Shown here one piece after another: positions 7,438 through 16,880 of a stretch of DNA of 46,734 nucleotides. How positions within the stretch are numbered: position 1 is the first letter of the stretch; the number at the start of each line of letters is the position of its first letter. Both the position numbers and the translations under genes were made by a program. Source of the DNA: Agrococcus sp. (lineage in GTDB: Bacteria > Actinomycetota > Actinomycetes > Actinomycetales > Microbacteriaceae); NCBI GenBank assembly GCA_031179215.1, contig JAPSIA010000008.1, positions 1 through 46,734 of the forward strand, written 5' to 3'. The notes below the pieces were generated by a model. That model had not been told where the DNA came from. It saw nothing but the letters and a program-made list of their open reading frames with translations, and ran no database searches.

Positions 7438-10400
7438 GCCTGCAGCCACTGCTCGACCTGCTCGAGCGCGGCGCGCTCGCGCCCGTCGCCGAGGCGACCG
7501 TCGGCGGCGCGCTCACCGGTATCGAGGCGATGCGCGCCCCCGTGGTCGCGACCCTCGCCCGGAACCCGGAGCGCCCGCTGCTCGTCGTCACCGCCACGCG
7601 TCGCGAAGCCGACGCCGTGCGCGACGACGTCTCGGCGTGGCTACCCGAGGCGCGCGTGCTCGACCTGCCGGCGTGGGAGACGCTGCCGCACGAGCGGCTG
7701 AGCCCCTCCGCCGAGACCGTCGGCCAGCGCGGCGCGACGCTGCGCGCCGTCGCCGGCCGCGACGGGTCGACGCCCACGATCGTGATCGCGTCGGTGCGCG
7801 CCGCGCTGCAGCCCGTCGCCGACAACCTGCTCTCCGTCGAGCCCGTCGAGCTCGTCGCCGGCGCGAGGGGCGTCGACCTCGCCGCGCTGTCGCGCCGGCT
7901 CGTCGACCTCGCCTACGCGCGCGTCGACATGGTCACGCGCCGCGGCGAGTTCGCCGTCCGCGGCGGCATCGTCGACGTCTTCAGCCCCGCGGAGGATCAC
8001 CCCGTCCGCATCGAGCTCTTCGGCGACGAGATCGAGCAGATGCGCTGGTTCCACGTCGCCGACCAGCGCTCCGACGCGACGCCCGTCGAGCGCATCGTGC
8101 TGCCGCCCAGCCGCGAGCTGCTGCTGACCGATGCCGTGCGCGCCCGAGCCCGCCAGCTCGCGCCGGAGCTGCCGGGCATCCAGCAGATGCTCGAGAAGAT
8201 CGCCGCGGGCATCCCCGTCGAGGGCATGGAGTCGCTCGCGCCGGCGCTGCTGCCGCGGCTCGTGCCCATCACGCACTACCTGCCCGACACGGGCGTGGTC
8301 GTGCTCGGCCCCGAGCGCATCCGCGACCGCGTCGCGAGCCTCAACGAGACGAACCAGGAGTTCCTCGAGGCGGCGTGGAGCGTGGCGACCGCGGGCGGCG
8401 CCGCGCCCGTCGACCTCTCGAGCGGGTTCCTGAGCCTCGACGAGCTGCGGGCATCGGCCCAGGGCCCGTGGTGGACGTTCTCGGTGCTCGCCGCCGACGA
8501 ATCGGTCACGACCGTCGCGGCCGAGCCCGTGCCGAGCTTCACCGGGCGCGCCGACGGCGCGATCGAGCACGTGCGCGACCGCGCGCGCGCGGGCTGGCGC
8601 GTCGTGGTCACCGCCGCCGGTCACGGCCTCGTCGAGCGCGCCGCGCAGGTGCTCGGCGAGCACGAGGTCGCGGCGCGCGTCGTCGACGCCCTGCCGGTCG
8701 AGCTCGAGCCCGGCGTCGTCCACGTGACGCAAGCAGCGGTCGAGCACGGCTTCTCGCTGCCCGAGGAGCGCATCGAGCTCGTGAGCGAGGCCGAGTTCTT
8801 CGGCCGCGCCGTCGGCGTCGACGCGCGCCAGTCGCGCAAGCTCGCGACCCGCCGCCGCTCGGTCGTCGACCCGCTGCAGCTCAAGCCCGGCGACTACGTC
8901 GTGCACGAGACCCACGGCGTCGGCCGCTTCGTCGAGCTCACGCAGCGCACCGTGTCCACGGGCGGGCGCAACCCCGTCAAGACGACGCGCGAGTACCTCG
9001 TGATCGAGTACGCCCCCTCGAAGCGCGGCCACCCGGGCGATCGCCTCTCGGTGCCGACCGACCAGCTCGACCAGCTCAACCGCTACGTCGGCGGCGAGGC
9101 GCCGCAGCTGTCGAAGATGGGCGGCAGCGACTGGCAGCAGTCGAAGGCGAAGGCGCGCAAGGCCGTGCGCGAGATCGCGGTCGAGCTCGTGCAGCTCTAC
9201 TCGAAGCGCATGGCCTCGAAGGGTCGCCGGTTCGGCCCCGACACCCCGTGGCAGCGCGAGCTCGAGGACGCCTTCCCCTACGCCGAGACGCCCGACCAGC
9301 TCACGACGATCGACGAGGTCAAGCGCGACATGGAGCGCGAGGTGCCGATGGATCGGCTGCTCTCGGGCGACGTCGGCTACGGGAAGACCGAGGTCGCCGT
9401 GCGCGCGGCCTTCAAGGCGGTGCAGGACGGCGCGCAGGTCGCGGTGCTCGTGCCGACGACGCTGCTCGTGCGCCAGCACTTCGAGACCTTCGCCGCGCGC
9501 TTCGCCGGCTTCCCCGTGCACGTGCGGGCCCTCAGCCGCTTCCAGTCCGACAGGGAGGTGCGCGAGACGATCGCGGGCCTCGCCGACGGCACGGTCGACG
9601 TCGTGATCGGCACCCACCGCATCCTCTCCGACACCATCCGCTTCAAGGAGCTCGGGCTCGTCATCGTCGACGAGGAGCAGCGCTTCGGCGTCGAGCACAA
9701 GGAGAAGCTCAAGGCGCTCAAGACCAACGTCGACGTGCTCTCGATGTCGGCGACCCCCATCCCGCGCACGCTCGAGATGGCCGTGACGGGCATCCGCGAG
9801 ATGTCGACGCTCGCGACGCCGCCCGAGGCGCGCCACCCCGTGCTCACCTTCGTCGGCGCGTACAACGAGCAGCAGGTGGCGGCGGCCATCCGACGCGAGC
9901 TGCTGCGCGAGGGGCAGGTGTTCTTCGTGCACAACCGCGTCTCGTCGATCAACCGCGTCGCGGCGCAGCTGGCCGAGCTCGTGCCCGAGGCCCGCATCGG
10001 CGTCGCGCACGGCAAGATGCCGGAGGCGGCGCTCGAGCGCGTGATCGTCGACTTCTGGGAGAAGCAGTACGACGTGCTCGTCTCGACCACGATCGTCGAG
10101 ACGGGCCTCGACATCCCCAACGCCAACACCCTCATCGTCGACCACGCCGAGCGCTACGGCCTCAGCCAGCTGCACCAGCTTCGCGGCCGCGTCGGCCGCG
10201 GTCGCGAGCGCGCCTACGCCTACTTCCTCTACGACGCCGACAAGCCGCTCTCCGAGACCGCGCACGACCGGCTCGAGACGATCGCCGTGCACAACGAGCT
10301 CGGCGCCGGCATGCAGGTCGCGCTCAAGGACCTCGAGATCCGCGGTGCGGGCAACCTCCTCGGCGGCGAGCAGTCGGGCCACATCGCGGGCGTGGGCTTC

Positions 10401-10973
10401 GACCTCTACCTGCGGATGGTGGGGGAGGCGGTGGCCGTCTTCCGCGGCGAGGAGGACGAGGGGCCGAGAGAGCTGCGGCTCGAGCTGCCCGTCGACGCCG
10501 TGGTGCCGGAGGAGTACGTCGAGTCGGAGCGGCTGCGCCTCGAGGCCTACCAGAAGCTCTCGGCGGCGGCGTCCTCGCGCGACGACGACGCGATCGACCA
10601 GGTCGCCGAGGAGCTGCGCGATCGCTACGGCGAGCCCCCGGCGCAGGTCTCGGCGCTCATCGCCGTCGCCCGGCTGCGGCGGAAGGCGCAGGCGGCGCGG
10701 CTCTCCGAGGTCATCACCGTCGGCCCCAACCTGCGCGTGGGCCCGGCAGAGCTGCCCGACTCGATCCAGCTGCGCCTGCGCCGCATGTATCCCGAGGCGA
10801 AGCTCAACACGAAGGCGAAGACGCTCATCGTGCCGATCCCGACCGCGGGCGGCGGCCGCCTCGCCGGCACGCAGGCGGAGCCGCTGCCCGACGCCGAGCT
10901 GCTCGCGTGGGTCGACGGGCTGCTCACGGCGATCTTCCCGCCGCCGAAGCCGCCCGCCGAGGAGGCGTCGTGA
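7434..10973 (+). CDS. mfd: Transcription-repair coupling factor Mfd
   Basis: 1179 aa; GDYVVHETHGVGRFVEL (RNAP-interaction domain), LSGDVGYGKTEVAVRAAFKAV, DEEQRFGVEHKEKLK, HQLRGRVGRGRERAYAYF. Confidence 0.97.
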   Translation: MSLQPLLDLLERGALAPVAEATVGGALTGIEAMRAPVVATLARNPERPLLVVTATRREADAVRDDVSAWLPEARVLDLPAWETLPHERLSPSAETVGQRGATLRAVAGRDGSTPTIVIASVRAALQPVADNLLSVEPVELVAGARGVDLAALSRRLVDLAYARVDMVTRRGEFAVRGGIVDVFSPAEDHPVRIELFGDEIEQMRWFHVADQRSDATPVERIVLPPSRELLLTDAVRARARQLAPELPGIQQMLEKIAAGIPVEGMESLAPALLPRLVPITHYLPDTGVVVLGPERIRDRVASLNETNQEFLEAAWSVATAGGAAPVDLSSGFLSLDELRASAQGPWWTFSVLAADESVTTVAAEPVPSFTGRADGAIEHVRDRARAGWRVVVTAAGHGLVERAAQVLGEHEVAARVVDALPVELEPGVVHVTQAAVEHGFSLPEERIELVSEAEFFGRAVGVDARQSRKLATRRRSVVDPLQLKPGDYVVHETHGVGRFVELTQRTVSTGGRNPVKTTREYLVIEYAPSKRGHPGDRLSVPTDQLDQLNRYVGGEAPQLSKMGGSDWQQSKAKARKAVREIAVELVQLYSKRMASKGRRFGPDTPWQRELEDAFPYAETPDQLTTIDEVKRDMEREVPMDRLLSGDVGYGKTEVAVRAAFKAVQDGAQVAVLVPTTLLVRQHFETFAARFAGFPVHVRALSRFQSDREVRETIAGLADGTVDVVIGTHRILSDTIRFKELGLVIVDEEQRFGVEHKEKLKALKTNVDVLSMSATPIPRTLEMAVTGIREMSTLATPPEARHPVLTFVGAYNEQQVAAAIRRELLREGQVFFVHNRVSSINRVAAQLAELVPEARIGVAHGKMPEAALERVIVDFWEKQYDVLVSTTIVETGLDIPNANTLIVDHAERYGLSQLHQLRGRVGRGRERAYAYFLYDADKPLSETAHDRLETIAVHNELGAGMQVALKDLEIRGAGNLLGGEQSGHIAGVGFDLYLRMVGEAVAVFRGEEDEGPRELRLELPVDAVVPEEYVESERLRLEAYQKLSAAASSRDDDAIDQVAEELRDRYGEPPAQVSALIAVARLRRKAQAARLSEVITVGPNLRVGPAELPDSIQLRLRRMYPEAKLNTKAKTLIVPIPTAGGGRLAGTQAEPLPDAELLAWVDGLLTAIFPPPKPPAEEAS

Positions 10974-11632
10974 GCGCCATCGACGAGCTCGTCGCGGTGA
11001 TGGCGCGGCTGCGCGGACCGGGCGGCTGCCCGTGGGACGCCGAGCAGACGCACGCCTCGCTCGTGCCGTTCGTGATCGAGGAGGCGCACGAGCTCGCCGA
11101 GGCCATCGAGGCGGGCGACGAGGCGCACGTGCGAGAGGAGCTCGGCGACGTGCTGCTGCAGGTCGTCTTCCACGCCGACATCGCGCGCGCCGAGGGCCGC
11201 TTCGACCTCGACGACGTGGCCGGCGCCCTCGTCGAGAAGCTGCGCCGCCGGCATCCGCACGTCTTCGCCGAGACCGCCGTCGCCGGCGTCGACGAGGTCG
11301 TCGCGAACTGGGATGCCATCAAGCGCGCGGAGAAGCCCGAGCGCGGCAGCGCCCTCGACGGCATCCCCTCGAGCCTGCCGGCGCTCGCGCGCGCCGAGAA
11401 GGTGCTGCGCCGCGCGCGGCGCGCGGGCCTCGAGGCGCCGACGGAGGCGGACGCTGCGGGCGTCGACACGGAGGCGGAGCTCGGTCGCGCGCTGCTGCGC
11501 ACCGTCGCCGCGGCGGCCGAGCGCGGGCTCGACGCCGAGCGCGCGCTGCGCGGCGCCATCCGCGAGCTCGAGTCGGCCCTGCGCGCCCAGGAGGGCGAGC
11601 GAGGAGCCGCGGGGGAGGCCGCCCTGCCGTGA
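10970..11632 (+). CDS. mazG: MazG family nucleoside triphosphate pyrophosphohydrolase
   Basis: GTG start overlapping the mfd stop; LRGPGGCPWDAEQTHASLVPFVIEEAHELAEAIE...EELGDVLLQVVFHADIA. Confidence 0.93.
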   Translation: MSAIDELVAVMARLRGPGGCPWDAEQTHASLVPFVIEEAHELAEAIEAGDEAHVREELGDVLLQVVFHADIARAEGRFDLDDVAGALVEKLRRRHPHVFAETAVAGVDEVVANWDAIKRAEKPERGSALDGIPSSLPALARAEKVLRRARRAGLEAPTEADAAGVDTEAELGRALLRTVAAAAERGLDAERALRGAIRELESALRAQEGERGAAGEAALP

Positions 11633-12267
11633 CCTCGACCGCGACCGCGACCATCGACGCCCGGCTCTCGCGCCGCCGTCGGGCGGTCGCCGCCGCGCTC
11701 GCGGTCGCCGCTGCCACGACCGTCATCACGGGTTGCGCGCACTCCCTCGGGGGCGGCTCCGCGCCCGACGCCCTGCTGCTCGCGACCGCGTTCGTCGCGA
11801 CGCTGCTCGTGCTCGCTCCCGTGCTCGCTCCCGCAGGCGGCAGGCGATCCCCGGGCGGTCGCCTCGTGCGGCAGGTCGCCGCGGTCGCCGTCGCGCAGCT
11901 GCTGCAGCACGTGCTGTACGCGCTGCCGGAGCGCGCGTCGTCGATGCCGACCCACGAGCACGCGCACCTGCACGACGCGGTCGCGGCGATGCATGCCGCC
12001 GCGGTCGTCCACGAGCACGCGAGCATGCCGCTCGCGCACGCGGCCGCCGGGCTCGGCACGCTCGCCCTGCTGCGCCTCGCGCCGCGCGCCGTCGACGCGC
12101 TGCTCGCGGCGATGTCGCTCCGCCTCGTCGCGGCGGTGCTCGCGTGGACGCCGGCGCCCGAGCCGGCGCGCGCGTCCGTCGCGGCAGCGAGCGCCCCGCG
12201 TCGGGCCTCGCTCGACGTCCTCCGCAGCGCGCAATCGCGTCGCGGTCCTCCGCTCGCCCTCGTGTGA
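11629..12267 (+). CDS. Hypothetical multi-pass membrane protein with His-rich loop
   Basis: GTG start overlapping the mazG stop; several hydrophobic segments and loop MPTHEHAHLHDAVAAMHAAAVVHEHASMPLAHA; next gene is YcnI. Confidence 0.7.
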   Translation: MTSTATATIDARLSRRRRAVAAALAVAAATTVITGCAHSLGGGSAPDALLLATAFVATLLVLAPVLAPAGGRRSPGGRLVRQVAAVAVAQLLQHVLYALPERASSMPTHEHAHLHDAVAAMHAAAVVHEHASMPLAHAAAGLGTLALLRLAPRAVDALLAAMSLRLVAAVLAWTPAPEPARASVAAASAPRRASLDVLRSAQSRRGPPLALV

Positions 12268-12377
12268 ACCCATCCGTGCGCCCTCGGCGCACGAACCCTT
12301 CGGCGACCGCACTCGCGGCTCGCCGCCCACACGACCGCGCCGCGCCTCCGGCGCCGCGCACAGCAGCAGGAGATCTC

Positions 12378-13169
12378 ATGCACATGCCCACCACCCGTCC
12401 CGACACCCACCTCACGCCCGGCGGCGCCCGCGCGCGCCGCGCGCTCGCCGGCTCGGCCGTCGGCGTCGCCGCCGCCGCGCTCGTGCTCGCCGCGCCCGTC
12501 GCGGCGAGCGCCCACGTCCACGTCACCCCCTCCTCGACCGAGGCGGGGGCGACCGCCGAGCTCGCCTTCTCGTTCAGCCACGGCTGCGAGGGCTCGCCCA
12601 CGACCCGCGTCGAGGTCACCGTGCCCGACGAGGTCTCCTCGATCGCGCTCATCGCGAACCCCGGCTGGGATGTCGCGTCGGAGCTCGTCGACGGCGCGCG
12701 CACGGTCGTCTTCGCCGCCGACGAGCCGACGCCCGACGGCGTGCGCGAGACGCTCGAGGTCGAGGTCACGCTGCCGGAGGACGCCTCCGACGGCACGGTG
12801 CTCGCCTTCCCCGCCCTGCAGGTGTGCGAGACCGGCGAGACGCTGTGGGGTGACGAGGACCCGGCGTCCGAGACCCCCGCGCCGACGCTCACCATCGGCG
12901 AGTCGGCGGGTGCGCACGCGCACGGCGGCTCGGCAGAGCACGGCGACGCGCACGGCGACTCGGCCGACGCGGATGCGTCCGACGGCACTGGCGCCGGCAG
13001 CGACAGCGACGAGGGCGACGCGGAGGGTGCCGCCGGCGAGGCGGCCGCGACCCAGCCTGCCGGGGAGGACGCGGCCGCCCTGCCCGTCGCGATCGCCGCA
13101 CTCGTGGTCGCGATCGTGGCGGCGGCGCTCGCGGCGTTCGCAGCCTTCCGCCGCCGCTCGGCGAGCTGA
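12378..13169 (+). CDS. YcnI family (DUF1775) copper-binding-type secreted/membrane-anchored protein
   Basis: Signal peptide then ...ASAHVHVTPSSTEAGATAELAFSFSHGCEGSPTTRVEVTVPDEV...NPGWDV...; His/Asp-rich linker and C-terminal TM segment. Confidence 0.88.
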   Translation: MHMPTTRPDTHLTPGGARARRALAGSAVGVAAAALVLAAPVAASAHVHVTPSSTEAGATAELAFSFSHGCEGSPTTRVEVTVPDEVSSIALIANPGWDVASELVDGARTVVFAADEPTPDGVRETLEVEVTLPEDASDGTVLAFPALQVCETGETLWGDEDPASETPAPTLTIGESAGAHAHGGSAEHGDAHGDSADADASDGTGAGSDSDEGDAEGAAGEAAATQPAGEDAAALPVAIAALVVAIVAAALAAFAAFRRRSAS

Positions 13170-13176
13170 GGCAGCG

Positions 13177-13213
13177 GTGCTCGGCGCCGTCCCGCACCGG
13201 CGGCGCCGAGCAC
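13177..13213. terminator. Bidirectional hairpin terminator between convergent genes
   Basis: GTGCTCGGCGCCG-N11-CGGCGCCGAGCAC, perfect 13-bp stem. Confidence 0.7.
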
Positions 13214-13221
13214 GGCCTCGG

Positions 13222-14169
13222 CTACGGACGCACCACGATGCTGCCGACCTTGCGGCGCGAGTCGGCGATCTCGTAGGCGCGCGCGATCTCCTCGAGCGGC
13301 AGCGACTCCTGGATGACCGGATCGAGCTCGCCCCGCTCGACGAGCGCGAGCACCCTCGCCACGAGCGCAGCGTGGCCCGGCGCGGTGCCGGCCTTGACGG
13401 CCCCGCGAGCCGCGAGCATCTGGCTGAGGTCGGCGGCCACGAGCACCGCGGTGCCGCCTTCGCGCAGCAGCGCCCGAGCCTCGCGGGGCGAGAGCGTCCC
13501 GACGGTGTCGAGGACGACGTCGAAGCGGCGACCGAGGCCCGTCACCGGCGTCGTGGTGTAGTCGACGTGCGCATCGATGCCGAGCCGGTGGAGGAGCTCG
13601 AGGTTGCGCGTGCTCGCGACCGCCGTGACGGTGGCCCCGCTGCGCTTCGCGAGCTGCACCGCCGCCGAGCCGACCGCACCGGAGGCACCGACGACCAGCA
13701 CGTCGTGCCCCGCTCGCAGCCGTGCGACGTCGAGCAGGAAGTGCATCGCGGTCGATCCGCCGAAGATCGCGGCCGCCGCCGCGTCGTGGGTGACACCGGC
13801 GGGCTTGCGCACGAGGCGGTCGGTGGCGACGGCGACGCGCTGGGCGTGCGCGCCCATGCGCTGCCCCGCCATGCCCGCGACCTCGTCGCCGACCTCGAGC
13901 TCCGTGACCGCGCTCCCGCGCGCTTCGACGACTCCCGAGAGGGCCATGCCGAGCACGCGAGCCCGCGGGCCGCTGACGCCGAGCGCGAGCCGGCCGAGCA
14001 GGTTCATGCCCTTCGGGAACGTGCCGCTGCGGATGCGCGCGTCCCCAGCGGTCACGGCGGTGGAGACGACGCGCACGAGCACCTCGTTCGGCCGCGGGAC
14101 GGGATCCGGGACGTCCATGATCCGAGCGGTGCTCGGGGGACCGTACCGCTCGACGACGACTGCGCGCAT
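13222..14169 (-). CDS. NAD(P)-dependent zinc-type alcohol dehydrogenase / quinone oxidoreductase family
   Basis: MRAVVVERYGPPSTARIMDVPDPVPRPNEVLVRV...GASGAVGSAAVQLAKRSGATVTAVAS; RBS aaggaag. Confidence 0.85.
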   Translation of the reverse strand: MRAVVVERYGPPSTARIMDVPDPVPRPNEVLVRVVSTAVTAGDARIRSGTFPKGMNLLGRLALGVSGPRARVLGMALSGVVEARGSAVTELEVGDEVAGMAGQRMGAHAQRVAVATDRLVRKPAGVTHDAAAAAIFGGSTAMHFLLDVARLRAGHDVLVVGASGAVGSAAVQLAKRSGATVTAVASTRNLELLHRLGIDAHVDYTTTPVTGLGRRFDVVLDTVGTLSPREARALLREGGTAVLVAADLSQMLAARGAVKAGTAPGHAALVARVLALVERGELDPVIQESLPLEEIARAYEIADSRRKVGSIVVRP

Positions 14170-14176
14170 GTGCTTC

Positions 14177-14190
14177 CTTACGTGTGTAAG
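14177..14190. promoter_or_regulatory. Putative TetR operator 1
   Basis: CTTAC-gtgt-GTAAG palindrome in the divergent intergenic region. Confidence 0.65.
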
Positions 14191-14212
14191 CCTATGGTGC
14201 TCGAAGCGTAGC

Positions 14213-14226
14213 CTTACACTCGTAAG
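14213..14226. promoter_or_regulatory. Putative TetR operator 2
   Basis: CTTAC-actc-GTAAG palindrome, same arms as operator 1, 36 bp centre to centre. Confidence 0.65.
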
Positions 14227-14237
14227 CGACGCAAGGC

Positions 14238-14951
14238 GTGGACGAGCACGGGCGCGAGGAGGGCGAGATGCGGGCGGACGCACGGGCGCGAGGACGCCTG
14301 AGCGCCGAGCGCGTCGTCGCCGCGGCCGCCGCGGTCGCGGACCGGTCGGGGCTCGCCGGGGTGACGATGCGCAGCGTCGGCAGGGAGCTCGGCGTCGAGG
14401 CGATGTCGCTGTACCACCACGTGGGGGGCAAGGAGGAGCTGCTGGATCGGCTCGCCGGATGGCTCATGGCGCAGATCCATGCCCCCGATGCCGACGGCGC
14501 GTGGCGTGCGGGGCTCGCCGCCCGCTCGCACTCGGCGCGTGCGGTGCTCGGCGCGCATCCGTGGGGGCTCTCGCTGCTCGAGTCTCGACGCTCGCCGGGC
14601 GCCGAGCTGCTGCAGGGGCACGAGGCCGTGCTCGCGTGCTTGCGCGCGGGAGGGTTCTCCGTGCGGCTCGCAGGGCACGCCTTCGCCGTGCTCGACGCCT
14701 ACGTCTATGGCTTCGTGCTCGCCGAGCAGCAGCTGCCGTTCGCGCCGGGGGAGGCCGACGGCGTGCTCGAGGAGATGGCGATCCCCGTCGATCGCTTCCC
14801 CGCGCTCGGCGAGTTCGCGAGCGAGCTCATCGTGGGGAAGGACTACGCCTTCGGGGACGAGTTCGCGTGGGGCCTCGAGCTCGTGCTCGACGGCCTCGAG
14901 GCGAGGCTCGCGGAGGAGCGCGGCTCGGCACGAGCCCCGGGTCCGCGGTAG
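14238..14951 (+). CDS. TetR/AcrR family transcriptional regulator (TetR_C-type)
   Basis: RLSAERVVAAAAAVADRSGLAGVTMRSVGRELGVEAMSLYHHVGGKEELLDRLAGWL; divergent from the dehydrogenase gene. Confidence 0.88.
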   Translation: MDEHGREEGEMRADARARGRLSAERVVAAAAAVADRSGLAGVTMRSVGRELGVEAMSLYHHVGGKEELLDRLAGWLMAQIHAPDADGAWRAGLAARSHSARAVLGAHPWGLSLLESRRSPGAELLQGHEAVLACLRAGGFSVRLAGHAFAVLDAYVYGFVLAEQQLPFAPGEADGVLEEMAIPVDRFPALGEFASELIVGKDYAFGDEFAWGLELVLDGLEARLAEERGSARAPGPR

Positions 14952-15577
14952 CGCAGCCTCCCGACTCCCGCGACGACGAGGATGCCGAGCACGAACGCGA
15001 GGAGCACTTGCCCGGTCGGCCAGAGCAGTCCCGCCCATCCGCCGTGCTCGCCCGGGTCGAGGAACGGGTACGGGTACCAGCCGTCGAGGAGCGCGCCGCG
15101 CGCCCACGAGCACGCGAGGTACGCGAGCGGGTACAGCATCCACCACGAGGCGCGCGCGACGCGGAGGGGCCGCGCCGTCGCCACGAGCAGCCAGTCGAGG
15201 CCCACGAGCCACGGGATGATGCGGTGCTGCGCCGCGTTCGTGAACTCGATCGACCACGACCACACCTCCTCGGGGTCGGCGAGCAGCACCGCGTAGACGA
15301 GCCCGGTGAGCACGATGTACGCGGTGACGGCGCCGCGCGCGTGGTCGAACCAGCGCGGCCGGCGCTCGGGCGGCACGAGCAGCAGCGCCAGCATGAGCGC
15401 GATGACGGCGAGGTTCGCCTGCACGGTGAAGTACGCGAAGTGCTCGCTCGCGCGCTCGCCGGACGCGAGCATGTCCTTGATGTTCCACGCCTCGGCGCCG
15501 ACGCCCATGAGCAGGATGGCGGTGCGCCAGGCGACGACCGGCACGGCTCGGTCGTGGAAGGGCCATCGTCGTCGCAC
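14843..15577 (-). CDS. Pr6Pr family membrane protein
   Basis: Reverse-strand polytopic ORF: ...FAYFTVQANLAVIALMLALLLVPPERRPRW...VLTGLVYAVLLADPEEVWSWSIEFTNAAQHRIIPWLVGLDWLL...; likely GTG start at 15577. Confidence 0.78.
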   Translation of the reverse strand: MRRRWPFHDRAVPVVAWRTAILLMGVGAEAWNIKDMLASGERASEHFAYFTVQANLAVIALMLALLLVPPERRPRWFDHARGAVTAYIVLTGLVYAVLLADPEEVWSWSIEFTNAAQHRIIPWLVGLDWLLVATARPLRVARASWWMLYPLAYLACSWARGALLDGWYPYPFLDPGEHGGWAGLLWPTGQVLLAFVLGILVVAGVGRLRYRGPGARAEPRSSASLASRPSSTSSRPHANSSPKA

Positions 15578-15633
15578 GCGCTCATCCTGGCACCGGCGCC
15601 GGCCCCGCGGCAGGGCACCGGCGGCGCGTGCGC

Positions 15634-15639
15634 GAGAAT
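15634..15639 (+). promoter_or_regulatory. Putative leaderless-type -10 (GAGAAT) for hisS
   Basis: GAGAAT followed by exactly 6 nt then ATG. Confidence 0.4.
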
Positions 15640-15645
15640 GGGCGC

Positions 15646-16866
15646 ATGGCAACCCAGGTGCACCCGCCGCGCGGCATGCGCGACTTCCTGCCCGTCGACA
15701 AGCGCGCGCGAGAGCGCGTGCTGCGCGTCATCCGGGGGGCCTACGAGGCGCACGGCTTCGAGGAGATCGAGACGCCGGTCGTCGAGGACACCGAGCGACT
15801 CCACGCGGGCCTCGGCGGCGACAACGAGAAGCTCGCCTTCGCGGTCATGCGTCGGGGACTCACGGTCGACGACCTGCGCGCGGCAGCCGCACCGCTCGAG
15901 CTCGCCGACCTCGGCCTGCGCTTCGACCTCACGGTGCCGCTCGCGCGATTCATCGCCTCGCACCGCGCGAGCCTGCCGCCCGTCTTCCGCGCCATCCAGA
16001 TCGCGCCCGTGTGGCGCGCCGAGCGCCCCCAGCGCGGCCGCTATCGCCAGTTCATGCAGTGCGACATCGACATCGCGGGCGAGCCGGGCATCGCCGCCGA
16101 GCTCGAGCTGCTCGCCGCGACGGGGGATGCGCTCACCCGGCTCGGGATCCCCGACGCGTTCATCCGCATCAACGACCGCCGCATCCTCGCGGCCGCGCTC
16201 GAGCACGCGGGCGTCGCCGAGGAGCTGCGCGAGGCCGCGCTCATCACGGTCGACAAGCTCGACAAGATCGGCCGCGACGGGGTCGCCGCGGAGCTCGCCG
16301 AGCGCGGCGTCGACGGAGGCAGGCTGCTCGCGACCCTCGACGCGCTGCGCGACGGCGAGGCGCCTGAGGGCATCGACGCCGCGGTGCTCGCCCCGGTGCA
16401 GGAGCTGCTCGCCGCCGACGTCGGCATCCGGCTCGAGCTCGACCCGACGCTCGTGCGCGGCATGGGCTACTACACCGGCCCCATCTTCGAGATCGCGCAC
16501 CCGGAGCTGCCCTTCTCGATCGGCGGCGGCGGCCGCTACGACGGCATGGTCGGGCGCTTCCTCGGCCAGGAGCTGCCCGCCGTCGGCATCTCGCTCGGCT
16601 TCGAGCGCCTCGTCGACCTCGTGCGCCTTCCCCAGGAGCACGCCGGCGAGACCATCGCGCTGCTCGTCGACAAGTCGGTCGAGCCCGGTGAGGCGCTCGC
16701 GATCAAGCGAGCGCTCGTCGCCGCCGGGCAGACGGTGCGGATGCAGCGCCGCACCAAGAACGTGACCGGCCTCCTCGAGCAACTCGCCGCATCCGGTGCG
16801 ACCCACTTCGCCTTCGTGCGCCCCGGCGACACGGCCCCCACGCTCGACGTGAAGCCCATCGCCTGA
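15646..16866 (+). CDS. hisS: Histidine--tRNA ligase
   Basis: PPRGMRDFLPVDKRARERVLRVI...EERLHAG...LRFDLTVPLARF...RAERPQRGRYRQFMQCDID...GMGYYTGPIFEI...GGGGRYDGMVGRF. Confidence 0.95.
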   Translation: MATQVHPPRGMRDFLPVDKRARERVLRVIRGAYEAHGFEEIETPVVEDTERLHAGLGGDNEKLAFAVMRRGLTVDDLRAAAAPLELADLGLRFDLTVPLARFIASHRASLPPVFRAIQIAPVWRAERPQRGRYRQFMQCDIDIAGEPGIAAELELLAATGDALTRLGIPDAFIRINDRRILAAALEHAGVAEELREAALITVDKLDKIGRDGVAAELAERGVDGGRLLATLDALRDGEAPEGIDAAVLAPVQELLAADVGIRLELDPTLVRGMGYYTGPIFEIAHPELPFSIGGGGRYDGMVGRFLGQELPAVGISLGFERLVDLVRLPQEHAGETIALLVDKSVEPGEALAIKRALVAAGQTVRMQRRTKNVTGLLEQLAASGATHFAFVRPGDTAPTLDVKPIA

Positions 16867-16880
16867 CTCGCCCCTCCGCG

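Noticed and set aside
7641-10382. 913-aa minus-strand ORF
   Set aside because: Antisense to mfd with no recognisable domain.
7184-11632. 1482-aa plus-strand ORF
   Set aside because: Arg/Ala-rich out-of-frame reading of mfd; only its C-terminal part corresponds to mazG, annotated separately.
12275-12293. Small hairpin CGTGCGC-cctcg-GCGCACG after the His-rich membrane protein gene
   Set aside because: Only a 7-bp stem, no T-tract, and directly before the likely co-transcribed ycnI gene; not strong enough to call a terminator.
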